Positions 12,660 to 24,819 of a DNA stretch of 64,000 bases are shown in pieces. Position 1 is the stretch's first letter. The number at the start of each line of letters is the position of its first letter. Position numbers and translations under genes: made by a program. The notes beneath the pieces were generated by a model. It was not told where the DNA came from, made no database searches, and worked only from the letters and a program-made list of their open reading frames with translations. The stretch is from assembly GCF_963678635.1 (NCBI RefSeq), contig NC_087066.1:29331301-29395300 (forward strand), given 5' to 3'. This DNA is from Symsagittifera roscoffensis. Its lineage: Eukaryota; Xenacoelomorpha; Acoela; Convolutidae.

Positions 12660-14520
12660 TTTAAAGTTAATTAAAGGTCTAAATTTGTCAGATTTGCTAT
12701 CTTCCGCGTCGCCCGCCGCAATTCCGCGGTTACAAACTTAGCCTTCGCTTAATCTCCATGGGGCTAGAATGTCAACTACATTTTTATCACACAGGAGTTG
12801 CTTACTAACAGCCCATGGGAAAAGCGTCAAACCATGTGGTCGTTTTTGATCTGTCCTGTGAAGGTGTCGTGGCTCCAAAGCAGAAGGAATGTTAGTGGTA
12901 GCGAAAACTTGCTTTTTCAGAACATTCAAACATGAACGCCTCAAGAATCGAATATCCCTGTTTTTTCAGCCACTATCGGCCAAGCCATCCATCTTCGATT
13001 ATATTTTTACTGCAAACGCATCTTGTTTTTTGAACAATTTCTGAAACTAGGCAGAGTCCAATTGCAATTCCATGCAGCTGATTTGGGAATTTTAATCTTT
13101 TTCAGGGTATGATATTCAACCATTGCGGTCCGAACAATCCTGGTATGCGCTGAATCTTTTAACGTCAGTTGGATCTAGTTTCCAAATTGTTTGAGAAGTT
13201 TCAATATTAACAAACAGATCCGTCAATTTTTTTGAGTTTTGTTTTCTGGAGATACTTCACATTCAGCTGCATCAAACAAAAAATTTGTTCCATCATTTTT
13301 TATTCCATCCTTGTGTTCTAAATTGAAAACTTCACTTAAGATATCTTGCGCTCCTGCTGCTGTGGCTAGAAAAGCGAGTAGTACTAGTAGGCGAGTGGAA
13401 GATACACCTAGCCACAATACCGGAAGAACTGCTTGTTTGGAAAATTGGTTATTATTCATTTTCTCATTTTCTCATTTGTGAGTTTGGAGAAAAACTTGTC
13501 AAAGTTTCGATCAAATTTTCCCAAAATTCTCTTTAAAAAAAACAGGCACTCTTTTGCAAAAGATATAGAAGTCTCAGTAAGTTAAAGCAACTTTATAGGA
13601 GTTTGAAACCATGTTGTATCAAAAAACTCAGCTATTTTTTTTTAGCAGTTCTTTGTGACAAAAACTGCTTACCGTGTAGCCCAAGATTACAAGCTCATTC
13701 TTGGATTTGATACTATTGTATATTACTGCGTACTTTCGGTTGGTCCTAGAAAACAGAACTCATATTTTTTTGCATTATTATACTTTTTGGCCATTTTCAG
13801 TATGTTTTAAAGTTCTCGGAGCACAAGGATATAATCGTCAGCTAAAATTCCATCATCTAAGCACTAAACGTATATTTTGGGTTCAAGCCTTTTCACCAGC
13901 GCCCGTATTGTTTCAGGAAACAGCGAGGAAACCTCCGGGTCATCTTGTTGTGTTCCATCCTCCGACAAAATGATTGATATTCCGTTAAAAAATAACTCGG
14001 TTTACTGTAGGAGTTTTTAGTATACTTGTACAACTCCGAGCTGTTCAAAATAACGTGACTAAGCATAGTTTCTCTATTAAGCGCATTAAATGCATTATTG
14101 TAATCTTAGTTAAGTACGACTTAGCTTTTCGGTTTGTCATCACAAGTTTTTGAAGGAGTACACAGCATTATTAGCTCAACTTTTAGTACCGCAACCTACT
14201 TGAAAAACTCCCAAAAACGTTGCTTCACACGTAATTAGAGGTAGTGCGTCTGAACGTGTTGCCGATGCCAATCGGTTGCAAACCTCCGTCTGTTTTTATA
14301 AGCTCGAAAAATTTAGCTCCAAAAAAAGAACGCTCGGAAAGGTTCGGATACTTTACCTTCTCCATAAGGTTTAGAACCTTAGTGAGCGATTTCAAGAAAT
14401 TGAGCGCTGCATTGTCGTTTGCTTCAAAAGTAAGGTCTTCAAAACTTGGGAAACAAGTTCTAACTCACTTACAACAAATTTATTGATGTTTTCCGTGTTG
14501 GGGGCGCTTAAATCAGCCAT
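12660..14520 (-). pseudogene. Decayed non-LTR retrotransposon, minus strand (RT and C-terminal domain)
   Basis: Read on the minus strand, from high to low coordinates, four pieces of one LINE polyprotein appear. At 14470-14250 there is RT text ending in TDGGLQPIGIGNTFR, like the KKDGGxRPIxVGNxxR consensus. At about 13850-13780 there is a broken relative of the YLDDGxLSDD catalytic loop. At 13480-13230 there is GVSSTRLLxLxAFLATAAGAQD, like the LGxRS-FLAS segment after the RT. At 12960-12660 there is QKRPHGLTLFPWAVSK then VVDILAP, matching the KRPDGLTLFPW and WDxTxxDTLA motifs of the C-terminal domain. Stops and frameshifts separate the pieces. The assignment rests on remembered family motifs. 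Confidence 0.7.
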
Positions 14521-15540
14521 TTTTGGGTGCTAAGATACCAATTTCATCTAGATAAAAGTCGAATCATGTGCAATCTTGTCATCTGAAGCTTCCTGCTTTG
14601 TTCCTATTGTAATGTTTCAATCATCGAACTTTTGTTGATTAGCTTTACTCTCTACTCGAGATCTCCCTGGAAGACGCTGGACCTTTTGAAAAGATTTTAG
14701 GCAGTTAAACAGTATCGGCTTCTTGTTTTTTGTTCAATATAGAGCTCATAGATGTTGCTTGTTTACGAGCACTTCGTTGGGTTGTTCTACAGAAAAAAAA
14801 CCAAAAAAACGTCAAAAAACCAGCCAATCAGTAACTTTTTCTGCATTGTCAAATTGTTCATTGTTTTCAAAACACGTTCAATCAATGGAAAACGCGAGTC
14901 CTTAGATATTCTCTTGAACACTCGAACAATGGAAATGGTTGTTTTTACTTAATTATCTAGCACAGAAGCAATACTAATTGTTAATTTTTTTGACACATTT
15001 TTTTTTAACACATACCGGACATTGAAAGTATTGGATCTTTCTAGTATCGCTAAGAGTTACATTCACACTATTGATTTAATACCAATTAGAACAACAATCA
15101 CAACTAGTCCAATTAAAGATTCCGGAATGTTTTAGACGTTTTTTACTGGTACACTTGTTATTTTTTTTCCTTGTCCTGATGGCGCGGTGGAGAAATATAT
15201 ATATAAAAAATTGCACTGGACACAGAGGGATTAAAAAATAACCAAGAATAATAAGGTTGGATGAAGAAAAAATTGAGGAATTTTTAGAAAAAGAAAAAAG
15301 TTGTTTAAAATTCATTTTGAAGCAAAATACAAAATCTAAGAAACGTTGACAAGAAACCATATCACCCAAGCTAAGGAGGTCAAGTGGCGAATCATCGAAC
15401 ACCCATTCTACAGACGTGTCTCTAGAATCCCTCAAAAGGGCGCCGACAAACAGGCACAAACATCAAACAGATCACATCTCTTTGTAAGTTTTTTACAATA
15501 ACTATGATAATTCGAACGTTGAATTTAGTTTTTATTAAAA
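14520..15540. other. Unassigned stretch between LINE remnants and the microsatellite
   Basis: No confident gene. 15076-15459 on the minus strand is open for 127 codons, but its composition (long hydrophobic and FS-rich run) does not look like a known domain. 15195-15210 has a short AT dinucleotide run. It may be further LINE debris. Confidence 0.4.
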
Positions 15541-15566
15541 TTAGTAGAAGTAGTAATTGCTGGTAG

Positions 15567-15759
<193 letters not shown>

Positions 15760-15952
15760 CAATGAACTCGTTTCAGATCACCAAAAGACTTTTGCAGTTG
15801 TACATCGCGCAGTCACATGCAAGCTTCAATCTGCATTTGTTTCTTTCGTCATAAAGCTTAATATTCTTCCAAAGCAGCTTGATTAGGTCACATTTCAAAC
15901 TAACCCAGTGACTTAAATCAGTCCTAGGACGAGTTGTTTGATATAAAATATT

Positions 15953-16560
15953 CTATTCGCATTTTTTTTCAATGATCTCTTTACCAGTTATAGGTATGCT
16001 GGAGAGATCTGGATAACTATAGATATCAAGCAAATGCAGTATAATTTTCGCAAATAATAACAAGTTGTTCAATTGTTTATACATCGGCAAAGGCAGAAGT
16101 TGGAGCTGTCTTAATTTTTCTTTGTATGAAGCATTTGTGTTCAAAATCCAATTAACAGCCCTTTACTGTTTGATTTCAAATTGTGACATCACAGAATTGT
16201 TTAAGTCGAGACAGGGACTTGCATATAGTACTACTGGGAGTACCATTGATTTTTTATTGGTTCATTTATACTTTCCAGTGCAAATTTGATGTGTTTCATT
16301 TTATCATAAATAAGACTCTATTCGCTTTTAGACATGATTTGTCCACGTGTTCACTCCGAAAAGCCCTGAAATATTTTTTAAAAATTCCGGTACGCTTTTC
16401 CGTTGCTAGTATTTGCTCAAATGCTATTTTATCTTTTTCAGCAAGCCCTTCTGTTGTTAATTCTAAAGTTTTTTGTTTTTTTTTTGGGAGACCCATCATG
16501 TTTTTTCTGAGCCGTTTTCAAACATTTTCTGATATGGGATGTTCATTGACTAATCCAAGG
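15953..16560 (-). pseudogene. LINE RT C-terminal remnant, minus strand
   Basis: On the minus strand, 16290-15953 reads LPVVLYASPCLDLNN, then RAVNWILNTNASYKEKLRQL and QLLPLPMYKQLNNLLLFAK. This follows the pattern after the RT of CR1/Jockey-type LINEs: LVRPxLxYxSxVW, a VQRRATxxIL-like helix, SYKERLxxLxLLPL, then LVFFxK. Upstream on the same strand, 16499-16296 is a 67-codon lysine-rich frame whose end (KYFRAFRSEH) could be the preceding part. Frameshifts are present and no catalytic RT motif remains. Confidence 0.6.
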
Positions 16561-17120
16561 TGGTAAAGATGCTCTTTGTTTGTTGCTTTGTGATATAGTT
16601 CTGGCTAGAAAGTTACCAACCATTGGTATCAATGGTCAACAATAACATTGGGATTTGACCAGCAATAAGTATGAAACGGCTTTTCAAAAATTGGCTGATT
16701 TCAATATTTTTAATCTACTTTGCAATAGCTTAGTTTGTACTGATTGACATAATCACGTTTATGCAGGCATGACGATTCAATTTTGTAATTCATTCTTATA
16801 GGGTAACGATTTGACAATTTCGCGGCATTGCTTTGATCGTCAATTTTTCGAATATCAGTTAATGACTAATTTTTGTAACAAAGATCAAATCAAGTATACC
16901 TGTATCAGCGGTGTCGAATAGATTTTCTGACCTAGATGATTTTTTTCAATGCATGTTAAAATCAAAAATTCATCTCAACTGGTTTTTAGATTTAATACTA
17001 CACCAGTTTAATCGAGGAAATTTGAACTATCAACTTACAATAAAGCCATCACATTTGGGTTTTAGTTTTGGAATTGCTGTAAACATATGATTTCATTCGT
17101 CATAGTTCAGTGTGTTTTTA
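16560..17120. other. Unassigned DNA upstream of the copia element
   Basis: No gene seen. A 5' LTR would be expected here or just before 17130, but no copy of the presumed 3' LTR start (TGTTGAAATAATCG at 21560) was found, nor a clear tRNA primer-binding site. Confidence 0.5.
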
Positions 17121-17139
17121 CTATTTGCTGGGGGCGACC

Positions 17140-17873
17140 AAAATAATCTGCTCAATTTCAATGGAAAACCCGAAAATTTTCTTGTGTGTCGTGAATGATT
17201 CCTAGCTTATATTGAAAATAAAAACCTAGATGTAGAATCTGAAAAAGTTAGCAAAGCCAACAGAGATGCTGTTCAGAGGAAGTTGTTTCAGGAAATCATT
17301 ATGCATCTCAAGGATGCTACTTTGCAGACGATCACTGCTCAGAATAACAGGAATGGATTCGAAATATGGAAATTCTTGCAAAAATCATTTGGGCATAATC
17401 GAACAAGCCAAATCATTGTGCTTTGACAGGAGTTTCTGGAACTCAAGAAGAACGGTAAATCGATGATATAAATTCTAAATAAAGTGGACAACATTTTGTT
17501 CAAACTACACTCTGGCGATGAAAAGATCAGCGATAAACTGAAGAAGCCATAGTTCTTAAAGCATTGCCACAAGAATACGACTCGTTATTAGCTGCAATAC
17601 AGTTCTAGCAGATATCGTATCTACAATTGAAAGAGCGACTGATTGAACGATCACTTGGGGGGAGCTCAAACAAACAAGATACGAGTTCTACGTCCATTAC
17701 GGCTCCAGCGAGTCATAGAACTGGCCGAGGACGATACAATGCAGGAACTGAACAAGGAAACAAGAAAATTTTGAACTGTACAAAGTGCGGACGTATCAAT
17801 CACACTACTGAGAGGTGCTATGCAAAGCAGCATGTAAACAAGCAAAATTCGAGCAACCGTCAAGGCTTGTACT
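17140..17873 (+). pseudogene. Copia Gag with CCHC zinc knuckle (broken)
   Basis: Gag-like text starts at about 17150 (FNGKPENFLV, then AYIENKNLDVESEKVSKANR) and reaches the knuckle CTKCGRINHTTERC (CX2CX4HX4C) at about 17792. Stops interrupt it near 17190, 17424 and 17469, with a probable frame loss near 17548. The knuckle itself is intact. The last open piece (17627-17873) carries a serine/threonine- and RG-rich stretch before the knuckle, which is normal for the C-terminal part of Gag. Nucleic-acid binding and particle assembly are the family roles. Confidence 0.8.
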
Positions 17874-17923
17874 AAAGGCTTGTACCGTTTGGGTTTGTAC
17901 TAACTGCAACTTCTAATGGGTCG

Positions 17924-19110
17924 ATGGATATTGTAATAGACTGCGGATGCACGAACCATTTCATTCCAGACAAATTGAGGCTCAAGACGCTTTCTATGCT
18001 GGAAGGGGACGGAAGTGCGGTGTTTATTACTAATGGGGATAGGACGCAACAGAGAGTACATGGTGTTGGAGAAGTTTACGTCCCATTCTACGATCGTAAT
18101 AAAGCTAAGTACACGTTTAATCTCCAGCGAGCATTGTATGTGCCGAGCTTCATATTTCTTTTGATATCAGTTTCACTTCTAGTTAAGCAAGGAAACACAG
18201 TGATTTTAACCAAAATCCGCACATACATGCGGGACAAAAAAAAGCTTAATTTATTGAAAGAGATGGCCTTTTTTGGTTTAAATATAGTGCAGAAGAGCCG
18301 AATATAACGGCATTGTCTATTGCTAAGGGGCATGCAAGGTTTTCACATGCAAATTGTGAAACATTAAAAAAAACTGCAAATCAAGCAGTAAAAGGCATGG
18401 TTACTTCCGGTTTAGTGTACTACGTGTTCAGAATGTAAGATATGTACGTCTGACATATCTAAGAACCCTCAAGTTAAGGCAACACGAAAATTTGAACTAG
18501 TTCACAGTGACGCTTGTTGACCTTTTCCGGAATCATTGCATGGAAACAAATATGCAATATCTTTTTTTGACGATTTTTCAAGATATGCAACAGTTTATTT
18601 TATGGCTTCAAAAGACGATTCGTTAGCAAAACTAAAAATTTTTCTTAATACGGTGGTCCAACCATGTAATGTAACTGGATTTTCCCTCAGGTCAGATAAT
18701 GGTGGTAAGTATATATCACGCAAATTATAAAATTTTTAAAAGAATAACAGCATTGCCCAGCAGTTTACTAGTCCTTATTCTCCTCATCAAAATGGTATAG
18801 CCGAGCGCTATTGGCGAACGTTTGTTGACAATGTACGGGCTCTTTTATTATCGTCATAGTTACCAGAATCTTTCTGGGTAAGGGCAGTTGATTTTGTAGT
18901 ATACACAAGAAATCGTGTACTAACGTCTGCTATTAATTATGATAAAACACCTAACGAAAAGATTTTTGGAAAGCAACCAATTGTTCATCATTCAAACGTT
19001 TTTGGTTGCTTATGTATATCAAAAATTGAAACCCACTAGCGCAAGGTATTACACAAAGGTAAAAAGGCAGTTCTTTTTGGTTATGACAGTTCAAGTACTG
19101 CATATATTTT
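17924..19110 (+). pseudogene. Copia protease and integrase region (broken)
   Basis: Protease: VIDCGCTNHF at about 17932 corresponds to the copia DSGxTxH motif, but the active-site DSG reads DCG, which should disable an aspartic protease. The flap and NLQRALYVPSF region follow, to 18307. Integrase: a partial GPF-like start near 18515, then YAISFFDDFSRYATVYF (first catalytic D), RSDNGGKY (second D) at about 18690, and SPYSPHQNGIAERYWR at about 18775 (the E of the DDE triad). The following text near 18880-18990 (ESFWVRAV, NRVLTSA, TPNEKIFGKQP) is typical of copia. Stops or shifts occur near 18307, 18520, 18730 and 18859. Confidence 0.85.
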
Positions 19111-19470
19111 TTATGATTTTGTGAAAAAAAATTATCGCTCTCGAAATGTGACCTTTCACGAAGAACAGGTTACGGGTCTCGATAACGGATCAAGGCCTGC
19201 TATTGTTTTGCCTTTTCCGGGCCATGATCCAGTGGGGGCTGTCAATATTGCTCAAACAAATGCAACTGATGCAAAAGAAGTTTTGCCTACTCTTGAACAG
19301 CCGTTATCACCGACAGAGGAGCTATCTCTACAACTATTGATACTTCTCAAAGAGTATCTTCAGCATCTAGTCCTCATAGTGTGCAAATGGAGATTCAAGA
19401 TACTCCAATCTACTTAGATACACGTGAAAATTACACAACTCACGATGAATTTGATCTGATGCCATTGAGT

Positions 19471-20053
19471 CTTCTCCTCACACTCCAACTGCAGACAATC
19501 TGCAAAATATTACTTCCCCCACTCCTGACAGTTCGATACATTTTTTACCAAAACGTTCTATATCATCCAAATCAAGAGAACAACCAGTGAGTAATGAAAA
19601 ACATTCTACAGCTTTGGGACTTGACATTCCTTCAACTAATGGGACTGGTCGGATGATTCGAAGACCTGCATGGCACTACGATTATGATTTTTCTACTGAT
19701 GAAAACTGTAATTTTGCAATGGCTGCTAGCGTCAATGGCAATGTTCCACTTAATTATGTGGAAGCTTCTCCTCACACTCCAACTGCAGACAATCTGCAAA
19801 ATATTACTTCCCCCACTCCTGACAGTTCGATACATTTTTTTACCAAAACGTTCTGTATCATCTAAATTAAGAGAACAAACTGTGAGTGATGAAGAGCATT
19901 CTACTGCTTTGGGACTTGAAAACCTACAACTAATAGGACTGGTCGGATAACTCGAAGACCTGCATGGCACTACGATTAGGATTTTTCTACTGATGAAAAC
20001 AGTAATTTTGCAATGGCTGCTAGCGTCAATGGCAATGTTACACTTAATTATGA
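19471..20053 (+). repeat. 294-bp tandem duplication inside the copia element
   Basis: The block starting CTTCTCCTCACACTCCAACT at 19471 recurs from 19765, an offset of exactly 294 bp, and parallel text runs to about 19758 and 20053 (AATGTT-CACTTAATTATG at 19740 and 20034). 294 is divisible by three, so the duplication would have kept the frame. It lies in the variable linker between integrase and RT. The two copies carry different small changes, so it is not brand new. Confidence 0.93.
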
Positions 20054-20059
20054 GGATAA

Positions 20060-21552
20060 AATTTTGTCAGCTGATGCTGAAAATTGGCAAGCTGCAATGC
20101 AAAACGAATTCAAAAGTCTTGTAGAATATAAAAGATGGGATCTTGTGGCTTTAACTTCTGGAAATACATTCACGAAAGGCAAATGAGTTTTTGGTATAAA
20201 GCGCAAAAGCGATTGTTCAATTCAACGATATAGGGCACGTTATGTGGCTAAGGAATTTTGTCAAATTTATGGACAAAATTATGCTGATATTTTTTCTCCT
20301 ACTATTAGTGTGACAGTTATTTGCTCCCTATTTGCCAATGCAGCACAGCATGGTTTAAAATGCGACAAATTGATGTCAAAACAGCTTTTTTGAATTCTAC
20401 TTTAGAGGATGAAATTTTCGTTGAACAACCTCGTGGTTTTGAGTCTGGTGAACTAGATGTATGCAAGATCAATAAAAGTATTTACGGTTTAAAACAAGCG
20501 AGTCGAGCTTGGATTCAGTTTCTAACAAAAAATTTATTGGAACTTGGTTACTTAAGAAGGTCTGTAGATTCCTGTTTATTTTATCATCCTAGGAAAAAGA
20601 GTTTCATTGCTGTGTATGTTGATGACATGATAACTTTTGATGTTGAAGACATTTCAGTGCAAGAGCGGATTGCCAATCTTGTAAGCGGATTCGTATTGAA
20701 GATAAGTGCGTTCCCGAATGGTTCTTGGGAATAAAAACTCTCGTTGGTGAAAAACGTATAATACTTTCTCATAAAGATATGTCAAAAATTTAATCGAAAA
20801 ATGGAATATGCAAAATTGCAAACCGGTTTATGAACCTATGGTTACATCTAAAAATGCAACTGATGGTAAAAGTCTAACAGATCGTTCCCTTTTTCAGCAG
20901 TTAGTGGGGGCGTTATTGTATTTAGCTGTAACAACTAGGCCGGATATTGCTTTCGCAGTAAAATTACTCTCTCAAGCGTGCAAAAGTCCAACAGTGAAAG
21001 ATTTTATTGCAGCAAAAAGAGTACTACGCTATTTAAAGGGCTTGAATTATTTCCTTTCTTAATCGCGACATGATAATGATCCAGGTGTTTCTGCGTACAG
21101 TGATGCCAATTGTGCAAGCGACGTAAAGACCAGAATATCTGTATCTGTCAAGTTTATTAAATTAAATGAGTCAGACTCACCGGTATTTTGTCGAACTACC
21201 AAAAAACGTTCGGTATCATTATCTTCATGTGAATTGGAATATATGGCTCTATCGGCTTCGGCTCAGGCAGTTCTGTTCCTGAAACATGTATTGTGTTATC
21301 TATAAAAGTACTCTACCTATTTTGCTTAGTGACAACCAAGTGGCAATCTATGTAGTTCATGAATTAGCTTCAAGATCGAGAGGCAAACATATCCACATTA
21401 AAGTACATTTTGTTCGAGAACAATTTCGCTCTGTTAAGATGATGTTAAAATATCTTCCTACTACAGTTATGGTTGCGGATGTTCTGACAAAAGGACTTCC
21501 ACGTGTTCCTTTGGCGCATATATGCAAGCAACTCTTTGGAAGTGCCTTTTGA
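20060..21552 (+). pseudogene. Copia reverse transcriptase and RNase H (broken)
   Basis: RT starts near 20060 (WQAAMQNEFKSL) and shows RQIDVKTAFLNSTLEDEIFV (motif A), NKSIYGLKQASRAW (motif B) and VYVDDMITF (YVDD catalytic motif, about 20615). RNase H region: LVGALLYLAVTTRPDIAFAV at about 20900, then LSDNQVAIYVVHE and SRGKHIHIKVHFVREQ, and the closing VADVLTKGLP at about 21476. Interruptions lie near 20185, 20330, 20732, 20790, 21062 and 21285. Compared with the family only small losses are seen; the catalytic aspartates remain. Confidence 0.9.
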
Positions 21553-21559
21553 GGGAGAA

Positions 21560-22140
21560 TGTTGAAATAATCGTCTGTGATTGGTCAGTTTTCAGACATG
21601 GTTGCCTAGAACCAAAAGATTCTAAACGAAATTGTAACTGCTATATTCCAGAAAGGAGTGAAATAATATTGACTTATGTTTTTTAATTTTTTAAAGGACA
21701 TCAAAAATAATACGGCTAAACAAAGGTTGTTGAGTTTGATTCGAACCACTTTCTTTGAAAATAACAGATTTTTTTATATTTTATTTTCAAAAAAAATTAC
21801 AGGAAACTTTTTTATTTTCAAAAATCCAGACGCACTATTATAAGACATGCCATACTTGACCAATTTTTGGCCTACGATCCGATCGAAAGCAGTTGTATTT
21901 AATTAAAAGTAGCTCTTCATTCGATATAATAGCCATGTTTCCGATAGGAAAAAATTATCTTCAGAATTGAAAATCAAAAAAACTTAATAAAATTTGTCTG
22001 CGGTCCAGTTTATAATTGCTTCTGATGTTATGAAAAATTGCGCTCAAGTCCCGTGAACTTTTTGATGGTAAGTTTTTTTTTATAACTGATATCTTCTTCA
22101 AGTGTAGGATCAACCCAACACGTGCTTTCTCGGAGTAGAA
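21560..22140 (+). other. Probable start of copia 3' LTR, then unassigned DNA
   Basis: TG at 21560 follows a purine tract directly after the RNase H stop, the usual place for the 3' LTR. The LTR end cannot be set without a second copy. The rest is AT-rich with no gene recognised. Confidence 0.45.
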
Positions 22141-22349
22141 CAAGAGCTGAATGTAAGTTAAACTGAAAACTTGAATTACCTCTAAATGCTTTCAAATATA
22201 CACTTAAAGCTGATCTCGCGCAAACTTATGAGATAATTAGAGAAATTTGGTTTAGAAAAGGTTTATCAAGGGAGGTTTTATTAGCCAACTGATTGCGCTG
22301 AGATTTCTATTATTATGATGTTACCGGGTTGCTTCGTTTCTGTCCTCAA

Positions 22350-22376
22350 TCTGGGTAAATTTTAATTTTACCCAGA
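22350..22376. other. Small perfect stem-loop, 10-bp arms
   Basis: TCTGGGTAAA (22350-22359) pairs perfectly with TTTACCCAGA (22367-22376) around a 7-base loop. It is isolated, with no neighbouring gene. It does not match the histone 3' stem-loop. The surrounding 22140-23040 shows no gene. Confidence 0.5.
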
Positions 22377-23127
22377 CTTCAGATTTTCGCACCTTTTGTC
22401 AGCTTTATCTGACATGAAATAAAGTAAAGTTTTCTCGCGCCTGTCAAGGCGTTTGCATGATTTTCAAAGTTATCAAATGCGTTGACAAATCTCAGACATC
22501 ATAAATTAGCAATGATCTTTGCTAAACTGGTTCAAGTTATGATATTCACAACTTACTTACAAGAAAACTTCCGTTTCCCGACACATGCATAAAACACTTT
22601 TTCGGACTTTCACAGTTTTCAGGTCATTTCATTGGTCTAATAGTTCTCGTCTGTTTTTCAGTAAGCGTTGTTCCTTTTCCTATTGATCTTTTTCCGGCCA
22701 CGTTTTCCCAAATAGTTAGTTTCACAGTTTAGAGCATAGACGCACGAGCTTATGATTTATCATTTTTATACACGTTGCGAAACTTTACTAATAATTGCCT
22801 TGATCCCTGAAGATCTGCCTCAAAACTTTCGAGCCTTCGAAAAATTTCCTTGGATTGACGCCCAATGAGTCCAACAGTCGCATAAACGTTTTGCTTCATG
22901 TTCTACAAAAAAATTTTCTCGCTCCATTTTAAACTGTTGTGTTCAGGTATACCGCTGAAATGAAGCTCAAGAGCTTAATTGTTGTGATAAAATTATTAAA
23001 TAGATTTGTCCGTTTCAAATTCACATACCGTGTAATTTCAGATAAATTGAGCTAGAGGACTGAATCGAAAAACCTTAATAACAAGTCCCAAGCATCTAGC
23101 TTCGTGGGTGAAGAGTGTTGACTGTTA

Positions 23128-23765
23128 ATGGTATTTATAATCGGAGCCAGCTCCCTGAAAGCCGCAACCGAAGTAGCCCCAAACGATTTGAAGAGAGTGT
23201 TATCCCGCATCAGCTTTGCATCGAAAGGATTGAGTCTCAACCCCAACTCTATGCACAAAGTTTTGAAACTTGACTTTCTCTTAGAAAAGGGAAAACTACG
23301 TAAAGCAAGAGACATCATCCTTTGGCACGACGTGTTGAACAACACAATTACCAAACACAGACTGAAAGATCAGAAAGCAGTAAGGTCTCGAATCTGATCA
23401 ATACCCTCAGAAAACATACCTGGTGAGTTAAGGCGATTATTTATTGCCAAAAGGAAAACGCGAAACTTATTTCTGCAGAATTGAGAACATTGAATACTCT
23501 AGTAATACCAGCCGGAAAGAAATTAATTTCAAGTCGCAAACAGAAAAAGTGGTGGTACCAATCAAACCTCAGGAAAATACATCCCTCAACGAACATGGAA
23601 ATAAAGATTTTGGAAACGATTCTTCAGCGGTTCACAAACCTTGATTCACTCGTCAAGAAATATCGTCCACTGCTCAGAAAAAGAAAATCAAAGAAGAGAA
23701 GCGAAAGAAAGACCAAGAGAAGCAGGCCTCAAAAGAAGAATAAGAAGAAAAACAAGAAAATGTAA
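23128..23765 (+). pseudogene. LINE-associated first ORF (lysine-rich), frameshifted
   Basis: Two overlapping open pieces, 23128-23397 and 23481-23765, look like parts of one protein that sits upstream of PHD-containing LINEs. The first has KGLSLNPNSMHKVLKLDFLL and ARDIILWHDVLNNTITKHR. The second has a VIPAGKKLISSRKQKKWW segment, LETILQRFTNLDSLVKKYRP, and ends in a long Lys/Arg run. The order and the basic tail suggest an RNA-binding ORF1-type protein, but the function is inferred. A stop at 23396 and a frame change separate the halves. It precedes the PHD ORF by about 90 bp. Confidence 0.5.
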
Positions 23766-23851
23766 GCTCAGATTATCTTTTTTATAGATTTTACTTTGGT
23801 AGCTACCTGGAACTTAGTTGTTTCGGAGCGGCCTAGGTAAAGTTTGTAGAA

Positions 23852-24817
23852 ATGAGTAACTGTACTAGGAGAAATATAAACAAATCACAGGCCGATGATG
23901 CCTGGATTTGTGTTGATTGTAAAAAAAAATTCGGAGATCCAATGGATCAAGTAATTGAATGCGATAACTGTGCCAAACAATTATGTGCAAAATGCTTAAA
24001 AGTGCCACCGGCATTTTACGAATTCATGTCTAAAAGTAAGGGCATATGGTGTTGTGACACGTGTACACCGGAAGTAAAAAGCCTAATTAAGGGTGCAACC
24101 GCTCCAATAATGAATCCGGAGATAACTAAAATGAGGAACGACCTGGATAAGACGGTTGATTCCGTGAAGAGTCTAATGGAGGACTTCTACTACTTCATGA
24201 ATGAAAAGAAAACCAAATCACAGCCAACAATGGGATCAAGCGCAGTGAAAGATAATGCCTGGAAAGTAGAGCCTCTGGTCACCAAACCCCTGAAAGACAT
24301 AATTTTGGAAGCTGGAGCAGAACAAAAACGGGAAGAAGAAGAAGACTTAGGAAGGAAAAAGAATCTTAGTATACACAAAGCCCCTGAAAGCCAGACAAGG
24401 GACTCAAAAAAACGTTATAATGAAGACATGTCAATAATCCAGCAACTATGCTCTAGCATAGAAATTGAACCAACTAAAGTTAAAACTGTACCCGACTAGG
24501 CAAAACCCCGCCCACTGAGAACCACTCTAGGCTCACCGGAAGACGCGGAACTCATGATTAAAAATTTGACAAAACTGAAGTTTGCCGAAGACAAAATCAG
24601 ACAACTAAGAGTCACTCTTGATAGGAGCACGAAAGAGAGAGAAAATGTTCGTTTTCTAGTGCAACGGGCAAACAACTTAACAGCAGAGGAACCCGGGAAC
24701 TTCATACACATTGTCAGAGGGAACAAAATCATCAGAGTAAAGAAAAGAGAGATAGAAGTTTTGCAAAAAACAACGCCGGAAACAGAGAACATTTTGAGCT
24801 CTGGTGCGGGAATGTAG
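23852..24817 (+). pseudogene. LINE ORF with PHD finger, one in-frame stop
   Basis: The frame starts MSNCTRRN and carries a PHD-type zinc finger at residues ~18-70: CVDCKK, CDNCAKQLCAKC, then WCCDTC, with the Cys4-His/Cys-Cys2 spacing used by many CR1/L2-like LINEs. A TAG at 24497-24499 stops it after 215 codons, but the same frame continues at once (AKPRPLRTTLGSPEDAELMI) to 24817, including a charged helix (TKLKFAEDKIRQLRVTL). That continuity suggests a single point mutation in a longer protein. In such elements the PHD protein is thought to help ribonucleoprotein formation or chromatin targeting. Confidence 0.75.
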
Positions 24818-24819
24818 AC

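Larger units (their letters stand above)
17130..21559 (+). mobile_element. Degraded Ty1/copia LTR retrotransposon (Gag-PR-INT-RT-RH)
   Basis: The domains are in copia order: Gag with a CCHC knuckle, protease, integrase, reverse transcriptase, RNase H. Integrase before RT separates this from Ty3/gypsy. The coding region ends at 21552 and is followed by a purine-rich GAGGGAGAATG tract and then TGTTGAAATAATCG, the usual polypurine tract and LTR start. Many stops and frameshifts break the polyprotein, so the copy is inactive. No 5' LTR was found, so element length and age from LTR divergence cannot be given. Confidence 0.9.

Noticed and set aside
13223-13459. Minus-strand frame that looks like a secreted protein with signal peptide (LLVLLAFLATAAGAQD)
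   Set aside because: The hydrophobic run matches the GVSSTRLLxLxAFLAS segment of a LINE polyprotein, with RT remnants upstream and a KRPxGLTLFPW block downstream on the same strand.
16600-17130. 5' LTR of the copia element
   Set aside because: No copy of the TGTTGAAATAATCG start and no primer-binding site could be found.
22350-22376. Histone mRNA 3' stem-loop or terminator
   Set aside because: Sequence does not match the histone consensus and no gene ends nearby.
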